Part shown: piece after piece, positions 17,925-25,811 of the stretch
Layout: each line of letters starts with the position of its first letter
Numbering within the stretch: the stretch's first letter is position 1
Source: Collinsella aerofaciens
GTDB taxonomy: Bacteria > Actinomycetota > Coriobacteriia > Coriobacteriales > Coriobacteriaceae
Assembly (NCBI GenBank): GCA_008671135.1
Contig: RQAP01000035.1
Span: forward strand, 19,524 to 83,523
DNA: 64,000 nt
Direction of reading: 5' to 3'
Made by a program: the position numbers and the translations under genes
The notes under the pieces: generated by a model
What the model was told of the DNA's origin: nothing
What the model saw: the letters and a program-made list of their open reading frames with translations, nothing else
The model's database searches: none

Positions 17925-18067
17925 GAGCGTGGATTTTCTCCCGTTTGAAATCGAGCGTGGATAATCTCCCTCTTTTAGCACGGCTTCGAACCCAAAGTGG
18001 CAGATTATCCACGCTCATTCATTAGGCGGGAGATTTTCCACGCTCGCACGTCCAGAAATCCACGCTC
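17925..18067. repeat. Five copies of GAGCGTGGAT motif, two direct and three inverted
   Basis: Copies of GAGCGTGGATNNTCTCCC are at 17925-17942 and 17953-17970 on the plus strand. Inverted copies are at 18002-18016, 18028-18045 and 18057-18067 (the last partial). No gene is supported in 17710-18280; this region holds only repeats. Confidence 0.88.
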
Positions 18068-18105
18068 AAGGTAAACGGCTGGGCCCGCTCCCGCCTTTGT
18101 CTCTA

Positions 18106-18235
18106 TCTGTAACATTTAGAGAACATTTTCTCCCCTATCTGTTACAGATCGAGATGTTTCGCAGAGACTCTGGCTTACGTCTCATTCTGTAACAGTACGA
18201 ACGGTTTTCCGCCCCTTCGTGTTACAGATCGAGAC
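18106..18235. repeat. Two TCTGTAACA...TGTTACAGATCGAGA hairpin units
   Basis: Unit 1 runs 18106-18154 and unit 2 runs 18186-18234. Each has a TCTGTAACA left arm and a TGTTACAGA right arm with the shared tail TCGAGA, but unrelated loops. Confidence 0.85.
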
Positions 18236-18283
18236 AAACCGAAAACGGGATGGGCGCCAACCCGATGACACACCACCTAAAAA

Positions 18284-18320
18284 GAAACGGGCCCTGTCCC
18301 ACAAGGGAACAGAGCCCGAA
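18284..18320 (-). terminator. Terminator after tRNA-Thr (TGT), GGGACAG type
   Basis: On the minus strand CGGGCTCTGT pairs with ACAGGGCCCG around TCCCTTGTGGG, followed by TTTCTTTTT. Confidence 0.78.
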
Positions 18321-18327
18321 ACTCTCA

Positions 18328-18402
18328 TGGAGCCAGTGACAGGAATCGAACCTGCAACCCACTGATTACAAATCAGTTGCGCTACCGTTGCGCCACACTG
18401 GC
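18328..18402 (-). tRNA. tRNA-Thr (TGT)
   Basis: Acceptor GCCAGTG/CACTGGC, anticodon loop TTTGTAA with anticodon TGT, T arm GGTTCGATTCC and 3' TCCA. Confidence 0.96.
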
Positions 18403-18432
18403 ACACTTGGCGCTTTCGCGCGAAGCCTGTTA

Positions 18433-18461
18433 AGAATAAAGGAATTGCGGACGGGACGCAA
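18433..18461 (-). promoter_or_regulatory. Promoter of tRNA-Thr (TGT)
   Basis: On the minus strand TTGCGT (18456-18461) and TATTCT (18433-18438) are spaced by 17 bp, 31 bp upstream of the tRNA. Confidence 0.5.
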
Positions 18462-18493
18462 CAGACCCTTCGACCGACCACATCTCAAAACCA

Positions 18494-18554
18494 TTCGTCA
18501 GAACGAATAGTTTTAATTACAATTGCTATATATAAAACTATTCGTTCTGGCGAA
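18494..18554. promoter_or_regulatory. 21-bp inverted repeat at the HTH-kinase promoter
   Basis: The left arm 18494-18514 and right arm 18534-18554 are reverse complements except for one position. The 19-nt spacer is AT-only apart from CAATTGC-like bases and holds TATATA, a likely -10. Each arm contains TTCG-6-CGAA. It ends 10 bases before the start codon, as expected for an autoregulatory operator. Confidence 0.75.
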
Positions 18555-18564
18555 GGGTTTCGCG

Positions 18565-19905
18565 ATGCTTACTACCAAGGAAGCCGCCGAGCTGCTCGGC
18601 ATCACTCCGCGCAGGGTGCAGGAGCTCATAAAAAACGGAGCACTTGAGGCCCGCAAGGCTTCCGGTGTATGGCTCATCGACAAAGACAGCGTCGACACGC
18701 GACTCCGCTCCGTGACCAAAACGGGGGGACGCCCCCGTCGCGGCCACGGTAAGAGCGAGATCGCGTTCACCCTCATGAATCGCACGCACGAAGTCGCTCA
18801 GCTGGTCTACAGCACATCGCGAAAAGACTTTACCCACATCGGCGCCAACATCGATTACGTCCATGCCCCTATTGGAGTATTTGGCCCCAATAGCCCCATA
18901 TCGCTCGACTCCTTCCGCACTTGGTGGCGAGGACGCGGTATCCCGCTCGCGCGCATTGGGCTAGCCTCCCTGCTTGCAGAAGCCGCAGTCGATGTTCCCG
19001 ATGAACTCGTCCAGCGAAATCTCGGCCTCTCCCTATCCGACCAGTATTGGATTAGACCCCAGGGTTCCGGTCTCGCGTGGGAAGATATTAACTTCTTCAA
19101 TAACGCCTTTGATGACGTCTCACTGTCCATTGCACCCTTTGCCCCAGAGGGAAAAGCGGCTGCCGCAAAGCCCGATAACACCTCGGACGGCAATCTTCAA
19201 AAGTACTGGACGTGCGAGGGCGAGCGTCGAATTCTGCATAAGGCAGGAGCGCACCTGAACCAGGAACCTTATAACGAGCTGGTGGCGACTGCACTTCACC
19301 GTCGCATCCTAAACGCCTGCGATTATGTGCCTTACTCGCTCGAGGGCACGGGCACTTCCGCCCTGAGCATATGCGATGTCTTCTTAACTGATGAAGAAGA
19401 GTATGTCCCTGCGTTCTATGTAAACCAGCACGCGAACGCAGATGAACGGCTAACCGACTACGAGCGATATGTAGCAAACTGCGAGGAGCTCGGGGTGACA
19501 GGCGTCAAGGATGCCCTTGACCGCATGATCGTATGCGACGACATCATCGCCAACTATGACCGCCATTGGCGTAACTTTGGCCTTGTGCGAAACGTCAACA
19601 CGCAAGCCTGCAGACCTGCCCCCATCTTCGATTCGGGCTCATCACTCTGGTGCAACATATCGCTAGAGGAGCTTAGGGCGGGAGAGCACAGTTTTACCAG
19701 CGCACAATTTCATTCAAGTCCCGCCAAACAAATGTTGCTCGTCGAGGACATGGGCTGGTTTGACGGGGACAAACTCGAAGGCTTCGTTGACGAGGCAATC
19801 GAGATTCTGTCCAGAAACGACGCGCTCACGGCAAGGCTGCCTTATCTAAAAGAGGCGCTAACGTGGCGCCTCAAAAGAATGATCGACATCGCTGAATGGA
19901 GTTAG
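18565..19905 (+). CDS. Excisionase-type HTH fused to HipA-like kinase
   Basis: This 446-residue protein starts with a MerR/excisionase-like helix-turn-helix (MLTTKEAAELLGITPRRV, ELIKNGALEAR, ending about residue 50). The rest matches HipA-like/CtkA-like kinases: LSLSDQYWIRPQGSGL with WEDINFF near residue 160, the catalytic loop NYDRHWRNFG near 329, and the metal-binding PIFDSGSSL near 353. The ATG at 18565 is chosen because GAAGGG precedes it by 7-8 bases; an earlier in-frame ATG at 18523 lies in the operator. The kinase is probably a protein Ser/Thr kinase with toxin-like effects, and the HTH part would be the built-in regulator. There is no separate antitoxin gene. Confidence 0.8.
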   Translation: MLTTKEAAELLGITPRRVQELIKNGALEARKASGVWLIDKDSVDTRLRSVTKTGGRPRRGHGKSEIAFTLMNRTHEVAQLVYSTSRKDFTHIGANIDYVHAPIGVFGPNSPISLDSFRTWWRGRGIPLARIGLASLLAEAAVDVPDELVQRNLGLSLSDQYWIRPQGSGLAWEDINFFNNAFDDVSLSIAPFAPEGKAAAAKPDNTSDGNLQKYWTCEGERRILHKAGAHLNQEPYNELVATALHRRILNACDYVPYSLEGTGTSALSICDVFLTDEEEYVPAFYVNQHANADERLTDYERYVANCEELGVTGVKDALDRMIVCDDIIANYDRHWRNFGLVRNVNTQACRPAPIFDSGSSLWCNISLEELRAGEHSFTSAQFHSSPAKQMLLVEDMGWFDGDKLEGFVDEAIEILSRNDALTARLPYLKEALTWRLKRMIDIAEWS

Positions 19906-19932
19906 CGAGACAGCATCGCCCCGCCAACTCCC

Positions 19933-20610
19933 CTACCTCCCGCGGAGGGCCTTGAGCTTTGCCAGGGCCTCGGGGCTTAGACGGCTGCCCAGGGTCATCT
20001 TGATCTGCGGGGCCTCCTCGGCCTCGTGAACGTCGTTATCGATCTGTTTGATCTCGTCCACCAGCATACGGCTCGAGATGCGCGTAACGCCCTTGCCCAT
20101 GACGACGGCTTGGATTGTGCCGTCACTCGATACCACGGAGCACGCGCGGCCTTCCTCGCGTGCCTCGATGCAGAGCTTTTGCACCACGGTATCGGCAGAG
20201 ACGCCCGTCGGCGAAAACTCGATGCGCACGCCGCGGGCCGGCAGGTTGGGGCGCTCGCTGGAGATATTGCCCGCACCGTCAAACACGATTACGGCCTCGT
20301 AGCGGCCCTGGGCAAACGCGGCAACGTCGTTGATGAGGGCGGTGCGCGCCATATCGTGAACGTCGCTGGAGTATGGATCGTCGGAATGGTCGTAGACGAG
20401 CTTTTCGTAGCGCGGCGTGCAGTGGATCACGTTGTAGCCGTCGACCACCAGCAGCTCGGGCTTATTGGAATGCACCGTCGAGACCGGATCGGCGATGGCC
20501 TGCGCAAACGCATTGCCGCCCACGCCATAGGTCGCGGCCGAAACAATCGGCTTGGCCGAGCCCTCGCCAAAGCGCTTGGCCTTGGACTTGGCACGGTTCT
20601 TTTTGGACAT
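19933..20610 (-). CDS. YacP-like NYN-domain ribonuclease
   Basis: This 225-residue protein of the YacP/Rae1 family has a Lys/Arg-rich N-terminus and a PIN-like NYN fold: LLVVDGYNVIHC, then YEAVIVFDGAGN, IEFSPTGVSADTVVQKL, and CSVVSSDGTIQAVVMG. The acidic residues in VVDGYN, FDG and SSDG fit a metal-dependent RNase site. Bacillus Rae1 cleaves mRNA on the ribosome. It lies 3 bp after the rlmB-like gene, as in many Gram-positives. Confidence 0.88.
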   Translation of the reverse strand: MSKKNRAKSKAKRFGEGSAKPIVSAATYGVGGNAFAQAIADPVSTVHSNKPELLVVDGYNVIHCTPRYEKLVYDHSDDPYSSDVHDMARTALINDVAAFAQGRYEAVIVFDGAGNISSERPNLPARGVRIEFSPTGVSADTVVQKLCIEAREEGRACSVVSSDGTIQAVVMGKGVTRISSRMLVDEIKQIDNDVHEAEEAPQIKMTLGSRLSPEALAKLKALRGR

Positions 20611-20613
20611 GCG

Positions 20614-21528
20614 CTACTCCTCCCCCATGAGCTCGCCGGCGTTGCGACGCAGCCACTCAAAGCACAGGGCCGTCGTTGCCTGGGCAACGTTGAGGCTCTC
20701 GGTCATGCCACGCTGGGGAAGCTTGGTCAAAAAGTCGCATTTCTCGAGCACCAGGCGCGAGATGCCGTCGCCCTCGGAGCCCATGACGAGCGCCACGCGA
20801 CCCTCGAAGGGAGCATCCCAGCAACTGCCTTCGGCGTGCTCGGAGGCACCGCCCACCCAAAAGCCAGCGGCCTTGAGGTCGTCGAGCGCACGGGCGATGT
20901 TGGGCACCTGCGCGATAGGCAGGTGCATGACGGCACCGGCAGAGGTCTTGTAGCTGCCCACGGTCACGCCGGCGGCACGCTTGTTGGCAACGATGACGCC
21001 CGCGGCGCCCACGACCTCGGCGGAACGCACAATGGCGCCAAAGTTACCGTCGTCGGTCACATGGTCGAGCACGATGACGAGCGCCGGACCGTCGCCCGCG
21101 CGGTCGAGGATATCGGCGACATCGGCATAGGGGAAGTTGCCAACCTCGAGTGCGATGCCCTGATGAGCGCCATGGCTCGACAGTGCGTCGAGCTGCGCGC
21201 GCGGCACATACTTAATGCGGACGCCCGCGGCGTTGAGGTCATCGACCAGACGCGACAGGGCGGCATCGCGCTCCCCGCCCTCGGCAATGAGCGCGCACTT
21301 GATGGGAAAACCGGTGCGCAGCGCCTCGGCGGCAGCACGACGGCCTTCGATAAACTCACCCTTGGGAGCCTGGACAGCGTCGCGGCCACGCTCGCGCTGC
21401 GGACGTGCAGCCTGGGTACGATCGCGCTGGCCCTTGGGAGCGGCAGCGCGATCGTTGCGGTGAATCGGACGCGAGCCAGAAGCGGCCTGCTTGCCGCCAC
21501 GAGGCGCACGTTTGCGATTGTCGGCCAT
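20614..21528 (-). CDS. rlmB: 23S rRNA 2'-O-methyltransferase, TrmH/RlmB family
   Basis: This 304-residue SPOUT methyltransferase has an Arg/Lys-rich N-terminal extension of about 60 residues, the TrmH substrate-binding part (EFIEGRRAAAEALRTG), and the knotted catalytic domain: VIVLDHVTDDGNFGAIVRSAE, ALVMGSEGDGISRLVLE and ESLNVAQATTALCFEWLRR. In E. coli RlmB methylates G2251. The exact nucleotide here is inferred from the family. It is coupled to yacP and separated from cysS by a terminator and a long palindrome. Confidence 0.9.
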   Translation of the reverse strand: MADNRKRAPRGGKQAASGSRPIHRNDRAAAPKGQRDRTQAARPQRERGRDAVQAPKGEFIEGRRAAAEALRTGFPIKCALIAEGGERDAALSRLVDDLNAAGVRIKYVPRAQLDALSSHGAHQGIALEVGNFPYADVADILDRAGDGPALVIVLDHVTDDGNFGAIVRSAEVVGAAGVIVANKRAAGVTVGSYKTSAGAVMHLPIAQVPNIARALDDLKAAGFWVGGASEHAEGSCWDAPFEGRVALVMGSEGDGISRLVLEKCDFLTKLPQRGMTESLNVAQATTALCFEWLRRNAGELMGEE

Positions 21529-21570
21529 AGGACGGCCTCCTTTAAATACTTTTCAAACAGGACAAAAGAA

Positions 21571-21602
21571 GCGACCGCTTAAGACGAATAGCTCAAGCGG
21601 TC
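21571..21602 (-). terminator. Terminator between cysS and rlmB
   Basis: GACCGCTT and AAGCGGTC form the stem, followed on the minus strand by TTCTTTTG. It suggests that rlmB-yacP can be transcribed separately. Confidence 0.6.
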
Positions 21603-21606
21603 GGTA

Positions 21607-21708
21607 CGGGTTTTCCAAGTGCCCGAGATTGCCGTGAAAGAGGAGCGACGCGTACTTGAGTACGCGAGCGACGGTTTGAACGGCAAGGTCGGGTGCTTGG
21701 GAAACCCG
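21607..21708. repeat. About 100-nt nested palindrome downstream of cysS
   Basis: The outer arms (21607-21626 and 21689-21708) match in 18 of 20 bases. Inner GCCGT/ACGGC and a central GCGTACT-TG-AGTACGC (21650-21665) continue the fold into a long cruciform-like hairpin. Confidence 0.85.
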
Positions 21709-21714
21709 CGGGGA

Positions 21715-23181
21715 TTAGAGAGATTTGATACGAGTGCCGGCGGCCGTATCTTCAATCGTCAGGCCCAGGTCCTTGAGCTGATCGCGGATGGCATCTGCCA
21801 GATCCCAGTTCTTGGCGGCACGAGCCTCGGCACGAGCCTCGAGAATCTTAGCAGCGGCCTCATCCACGTCGTCGCCCGTGTAGGCAACCAAACCGGCGGC
21901 AACGCCCAGCAGGCCCAGCGGCAACTCGACCTTGGGCTCGGGAAGCTCAACGCCAAACGTATCGAGCAGCTCGGCCAGCGTATCGGCGGCAGCCAGGACT
22001 GCGGCCTTGTCGGCAGCATCGCCCGCCTGCTCCAGGTACTGGTTGCACTCGGTCACAAAGCCAAAGACGACACCCATGGCACCGGCGGTGTTAAAGTCGT
22101 CGTCCATGCACTCCTTAAAGGCGGCGCGGGTCTCGGCGGCCTTGGCGGCAAACGCCTCGGCGGCAGCCGCATCGGCATCGGCCGTCGCATGGTTCGCAGC
22201 CCAACGAAGGTTCTCGACCGTACCGGCAATACGCGTGAGCGAATTCTCGGCACCCTCCAGGCGCTCCCAGGAGAAGTCGAGCGGCGAGCGATAGCTCGTC
22301 TGCAGCATCAACAGGCGCAGGGCCGCGGCAGAGTGCTGCTCGAGCACCTCGGCCAGCGTAAAGAAGTTTCCGAGCGACTTGGACATCTTCTCGCCGTCGA
22401 CCAGCAGCATGCCCGTGTGCATCCAGGTGTTGGAGAAACCCTGGTGCCAGGCGCAGGTGGCTTGGGCGCACTCGTTCTCGTGATGCGGGAAGGCAAGGTC
22501 GGAGCCGCCGCCGTGAATATCGATCGGAGTGCCCAGGTAGCGGTGCACCATGGCGGCGCACTCAGTGTGCCAACCGGGACGGCCCTCGCCCCAGGGGCTC
22601 GGCCAGCTGGGCTCGCCGGGCTTGGCGGCCTTCCACAGGGCAAAGTCGAGCGGGTCGTTCTTGTCCTCGTTCTCCTCGATACGCGCACCAACCATAAGGT
22701 CATCGATGTTGCGGCCCGAGACCTGGCCATAGTTGGGATCGCTGCGCACGGCAAAGTACACGTCGCCGTTATCGGCGGCGTAAGCATGGCCCTGCTCGAT
22801 GAGCGTCTTGATCATGGCGATCATGGGGCCGATCTCCTTGGTGGCGCGGGGGCGCACATCGGGATCGAGCACGTTGGCGGCGCGCATGACGCCGATGAAC
22901 TTGTCGGAGAACTCCGTCGCGACCTCGGCGGCCGTACGGCCCTGCTCGTTGGCGCGCTTGATGATCTTGTCGTCGACATCGGTGAGGTTCTGGGCGAACG
23001 TGACCTCGTAGCCGCTCGCGATGAGCCAGCGGCGAATCACGTCAAAGCTGATGAACGTGCGGGCGTTGCCGATGTGGATGTTGTCGTAGACCGTGGGGCC
23101 GCACACGTACATGCGGACCTTGCCGGACTCGATGGGCTGGAACTCTTCCTTTTTATGGGTAGCGCTATTGTAGATACGCAT
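21715..23181 (-). CDS. cysS: Cysteinyl-tRNA synthetase
   Basis: This 488-residue class I synthetase has MYVCGPTVYDNIHIGNAR, in which the zinc Cys and the HIGN signature are seen near residues 28-40. Other zinc ligands lie in WHTECAAM and HHENECAQ. KMSKSLGNF is the KMSKS loop. The C-terminal helical and anticodon-binding parts follow. It lies 3 bp after ispF in the disA-ispD-ispF-cysS operon. Confidence 0.97.
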   Translation of the reverse strand: MRIYNSATHKKEEFQPIESGKVRMYVCGPTVYDNIHIGNARTFISFDVIRRWLIASGYEVTFAQNLTDVDDKIIKRANEQGRTAAEVATEFSDKFIGVMRAANVLDPDVRPRATKEIGPMIAMIKTLIEQGHAYAADNGDVYFAVRSDPNYGQVSGRNIDDLMVGARIEENEDKNDPLDFALWKAAKPGEPSWPSPWGEGRPGWHTECAAMVHRYLGTPIDIHGGGSDLAFPHHENECAQATCAWHQGFSNTWMHTGMLLVDGEKMSKSLGNFFTLAEVLEQHSAAALRLLMLQTSYRSPLDFSWERLEGAENSLTRIAGTVENLRWAANHATADADAAAAEAFAAKAAETRAAFKECMDDDFNTAGAMGVVFGFVTECNQYLEQAGDAADKAAVLAAADTLAELLDTFGVELPEPKVELPLGLLGVAAGLVAYTGDDVDEAAAKILEARAEARAAKNWDLADAIRDQLKDLGLTIEDTAAGTRIKSL

Positions 23182-23184
23182 TCG

Positions 23185-23679
23185 TTACTCCTTAACGGTT
23201 TTCTGTAGCAGGCAGACGGCCCAGGCGCCGATTCCCTCGCCCCGGCCTTCCCAACCGAGCTTTTCGGTCGTAGTGGCGGCGACGCCCACGTTTTCGACGT
23301 CAACGCCCAGGGCATGGGCAAGGTTGGCGCGCATGGCATCGCGGTGCGGGGTGATCTTGGGTTGCTGACAGGCAATGGTGCAATCGGCATCGACAAACTC
23401 GAAGCCCAGCTCGCGCGCATAGTCCATCACGCGAGCGAGCAGCACCATCGAATCGGCACCCTCATAGGCGGGGTCGGTATCGGGGAATAGCTTGCCGATG
23501 TCTCCCCCGCGGCAGGCGCCCAGAATAGCGTCGGCCAAGGCGTGCGCGAGCACATCGGCATCCGAGTGGCCCAGCAGGCCGCGCTCGTAGGGAATGTCGA
23601 CACCGCCGATGATACATCGACGCCCCTCCACCAGACGGTGAACGTCGTAGCCATGGCCAATGCGCAGGTTACTGAACAT
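23185..23679 (-). CDS. ispF: 2-C-methyl-D-erythritol 2,4-cyclodiphosphate synthase
   Basis: This 164-residue enzyme makes MEcPP in the non-mevalonate isoprenoid pathway. Metal ligands in GHGYDVHRL and the conserved LLGHSDADVLAHALADAILG are present, as is DADCTIACQQPKI. The start ATG at 23679 lies inside the ispD 3' end (11-bp overlap), so translation is coupled. Confidence 0.96.
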   Translation of the reverse strand: MFSNLRIGHGYDVHRLVEGRRCIIGGVDIPYERGLLGHSDADVLAHALADAILGACRGGDIGKLFPDTDPAYEGADSMVLLARVMDYARELGFEFVDADCTIACQQPKITPHRDAMRANLAHALGVDVENVGVAATTTEKLGWEGRGEGIGAWAVCLLQKTVKE

Positions 23680-24397
23680 GGGGAAGGTCCTCTCCCTCGG
23701 CCATGCGGCCAAGCAGAATCGCGGTTACGGGACGCAGGTCCTCGGGCACCGTCACCTTAAGGTTATCGCGCGGGCTCTGGACGCAGCGGACGCGCCCACC
23801 CATGCGCTCGACCAGCGACGAATCATCGGTGCCGATAAAGCCCTCAGCAATGGCTGCAGCGTGGGCGCGCTTCATAGCATCGACGCTAAAGATCTGCGGC
23901 GTCTGCGCTGCCCAGTAGAGCTCACGCGGCGGCGTCTCGACGATGTTGTCGCCATCGACGATCTTGAGCGTGTCGATCGCGGGCTGACCACACACGACAC
24001 CGTCGAGAGCACGGTCGCTCACGAGCACGTCGATAGCGTGGTCGATGGCCTCGGTCGTAATGAGCGGACGAGCGCCATCGTGAATGGCGACGTATTCAAA
24101 GCCCGCCGGAACCGCATGCACGCCGGCACGGGTGGAATCCTGACGGGTATCGCCGGCATCGGCAAAGCTGATGGGCGTGTCATAGTCAAACGGGTCGATG
24201 GCCAGGCGGCACATCTCGGCACGACGCTCGGCAGGACAAACCACGACGATGTGGCCAACCTTATCGCTACGGTCAAATGCGCGGATGGACCAGCTCATAA
24301 GCGGACGGCCCGCTACATTGACGAGCTGCTTGCCACCGGGGTTACCAAAGCGCTGACCGCTGCCACCGGCAACGACCACGGCGCATACGGGCGCCAT
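23669..24397 (-). CDS. ispD: 2-C-methyl-D-erythritol 4-phosphate cytidylyltransferase
   Basis: This 242-residue nucleotidyltransferase forms CDP-ME. It shows the N-terminal GGSGQRFGNPGGKQL, the ribose/metal-binding IHDGARPLIT, and TPQIFSVDAMKRAH. Its ATG shares a base with the disA stop codon and its 3' end overlaps ispF. The disA-ispD-ispF-cysS order is common in Gram-positives. Confidence 0.95.
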   Translation of the reverse strand: MAPVCAVVVAGGSGQRFGNPGGKQLVNVAGRPLMSWSIRAFDRSDKVGHIVVVCPAERRAEMCRLAIDPFDYDTPISFADAGDTRQDSTRAGVHAVPAGFEYVAIHDGARPLITTEAIDHAIDVLVSDRALDGVVCGQPAIDTLKIVDGDNIVETPPRELYWAAQTPQIFSVDAMKRAHAAAIAEGFIGTDDSSLVERMGGRVRCVQSPRDNLKVTVPEDLRPVTAILLGRMAEGEDLPHVQ

Positions 24398-25464
24398 TAT
24401 GCGTTCCCCTGTTTGGTGCCCTTCATGCGGTACAGGGAGTCCGCAAGAATGGCAGGGTTGTTGACGCCAAAGTCGCCCAGACGCTCCGGATCCTCGCTGA
24501 TGTCGTCCATGAGCTCCTGCAGCGAGCCGTACTCGTCGACAATCTTCTCGGCCACGCCGTCGCGCACGACGGACACGCGCGAAAGCGTGCGCAGGCCCAG
24601 CGGCGTCATGACGGAATCCTCGTCCAGGTCGTCATAACCCAGAACTGCCGCCACATGCTGTGGGTCGGACAGGTCCTTGGGCGTCATACGGGCAAGCTCG
24701 GCGCGAATCTTCTCGGCGTTGGCCTCAGAGGAATCGCTTGCGTAGTCGCGGATCATCAAGTCGTACTCGGTATCCATGCTGGAGCCGGCGAGCTGCTCGA
24801 GCTGCATCTGCACGAGCTTGCCCTGGTTGCCCAGCTTGACAATGCAATCCTTAAGCTCAGTCTTTGCCTGCTGCATGATCTCGAAGCTCGAGAAAATGCC
24901 GGTGATGTCGGCGAGCGTAACGTAGTCATCGAGCTCGAGGGCCGTCAGACGCAGCAGGGAGCGGTCGAGCGACTGACGGGTGGTCTGGAGCGTGGCGACG
25001 AGCTGGTTGACCGAGCTCATGATGGTGGTGACAGGCTGGATCTCGTAGCTCTTGCCGTGAACGTACACGTTAACGACGGCGCGACGAGCCGAAACCGAGA
25101 TCACGATGGCGTCGGTGAGCACCGACATGCGAGCGGCAGTACGGTGACGCATGCCCGTCTCACTCGTGGCAAGCGAGGGATCGGGATTGAGGTGGAAGTT
25201 GGCGCGCAGGATCTGGGTGAGGTCGCCATCGATAACGATGGCACCGTCCATCTTGGAAAGCTCGAACAGGCGGTTCGAGGTAAACGAAATGTTGAGCGGG
25301 AAGCCGTCGTTACCGGCAGCGAGCACGTTTTCGGTGTCGCCGACGCAGATAAGGGCACCCAGGTGACCGGCAATGATCATGTCGAGGGCGGTGCGGATCG
25401 GCTGGCCAGGTGCCGTCAGGCGAATGGCCTGTTCCATACGCTTTTGCAGCTCGTTCTTATCCAA
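24397..25464 (-). CDS. disA: DNA integrity scanning protein DisA (diadenylate cyclase)
   Basis: This 355-residue octameric enzyme makes c-di-AMP and monitors DNA branch structures. The DAC domain has DGAIVIDGD and the RHR motif in GMRHRTAARM. The helical linker and a C-terminal HhH DNA-binding domain (GLRTLSRVSVVRDGVAEKIV, LQELMDDI) follow. A TTG start at 25464 is chosen because GGGAG lies 7 bases upstream and the protein length fits the family. It is the first gene of the operon. Confidence 0.95.
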   Translation of the reverse strand: MDKNELQKRMEQAIRLTAPGQPIRTALDMIIAGHLGALICVGDTENVLAAGNDGFPLNISFTSNRLFELSKMDGAIVIDGDLTQILRANFHLNPDPSLATSETGMRHRTAARMSVLTDAIVISVSARRAVVNVYVHGKSYEIQPVTTIMSSVNQLVATLQTTRQSLDRSLLRLTALELDDYVTLADITGIFSSFEIMQQAKTELKDCIVKLGNQGKLVQMQLEQLAGSSMDTEYDLMIRDYASDSSEANAEKIRAELARMTPKDLSDPQHVAAVLGYDDLDEDSVMTPLGLRTLSRVSVVRDGVAEKIVDEYGSLQELMDDISEDPERLGDFGVNNPAILADSLYRMKGTKQGNA

Positions 25465-25619
25465 GGCATCGCTCCCATCGTATACGCTCCATAAACGTCA
25501 ATAAGTTTCTCACGGTTTGCCCCTGTGACGCCCGCAAAATCCGATGCTTACAGAATGAGCGAACACAGCTGAGAGCCCCAATCCAAATGAGCTGCTTGTG
25601 TGGTAGCATCGGGATTCGC

Positions 25620-25722
25620 ATAAATGAGGGAGTAGTCGCGTGACCGGGTTCGCCTCCGGTGGCGCGGCAAGTCAACACACTGGCCGATGCGGTCTGGCTT
25701 GCCTTAATGAACGAGACTCGTG
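25620..25722 (+). ncRNA. yybP-ykoY manganese riboswitch aptamer
   Basis: The leader carries the aptamer's conserved pieces: GGGAGTAG near the 5' end, AGTCAACACACTGGC in the middle arm, and ACGAGACTCG at the 3' side. The arm GGCAAG (25666-25671 region) pairs with CTTGCC. P1 can form between ATGAG (25624-25628) and CTCGT (25717-25721). The next gene is mntP, the classical target. Confidence 0.9.
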
Positions 25723-25758
25723 GCTGTGCGCACAACGCGTACGCCACGGGTCTTTTTT
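25714..25758 (+). terminator. Riboswitch-controlled terminator upstream of mntP
   Basis: AGACTCGTGGC (25714-25724) pairs with GCCACGGGTCT (25743-25753), then T6. The 5' arm overlaps the 3' strand of aptamer P1, so metal-bound P1 should block the terminator (an ON switch). Confidence 0.82.
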
Positions 25759-25811
25759 GTTACTCCCCCAAGAGGTACACGCGGGCCCGCCCGCAGAGAG
25801 GGAGCCAGACT

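Noticed and set aside
17925..18067. GAGCGTGGAT array as a CRISPR
   Set aside because: Copies face both ways, spacers are unequal and very short, and no cas gene is present.
18565..18715. The HTH gene as a phage excisionase belonging to a prophage
   Set aside because: No integrase or phage structural gene is nearby and the HTH is fused to a kinase domain.
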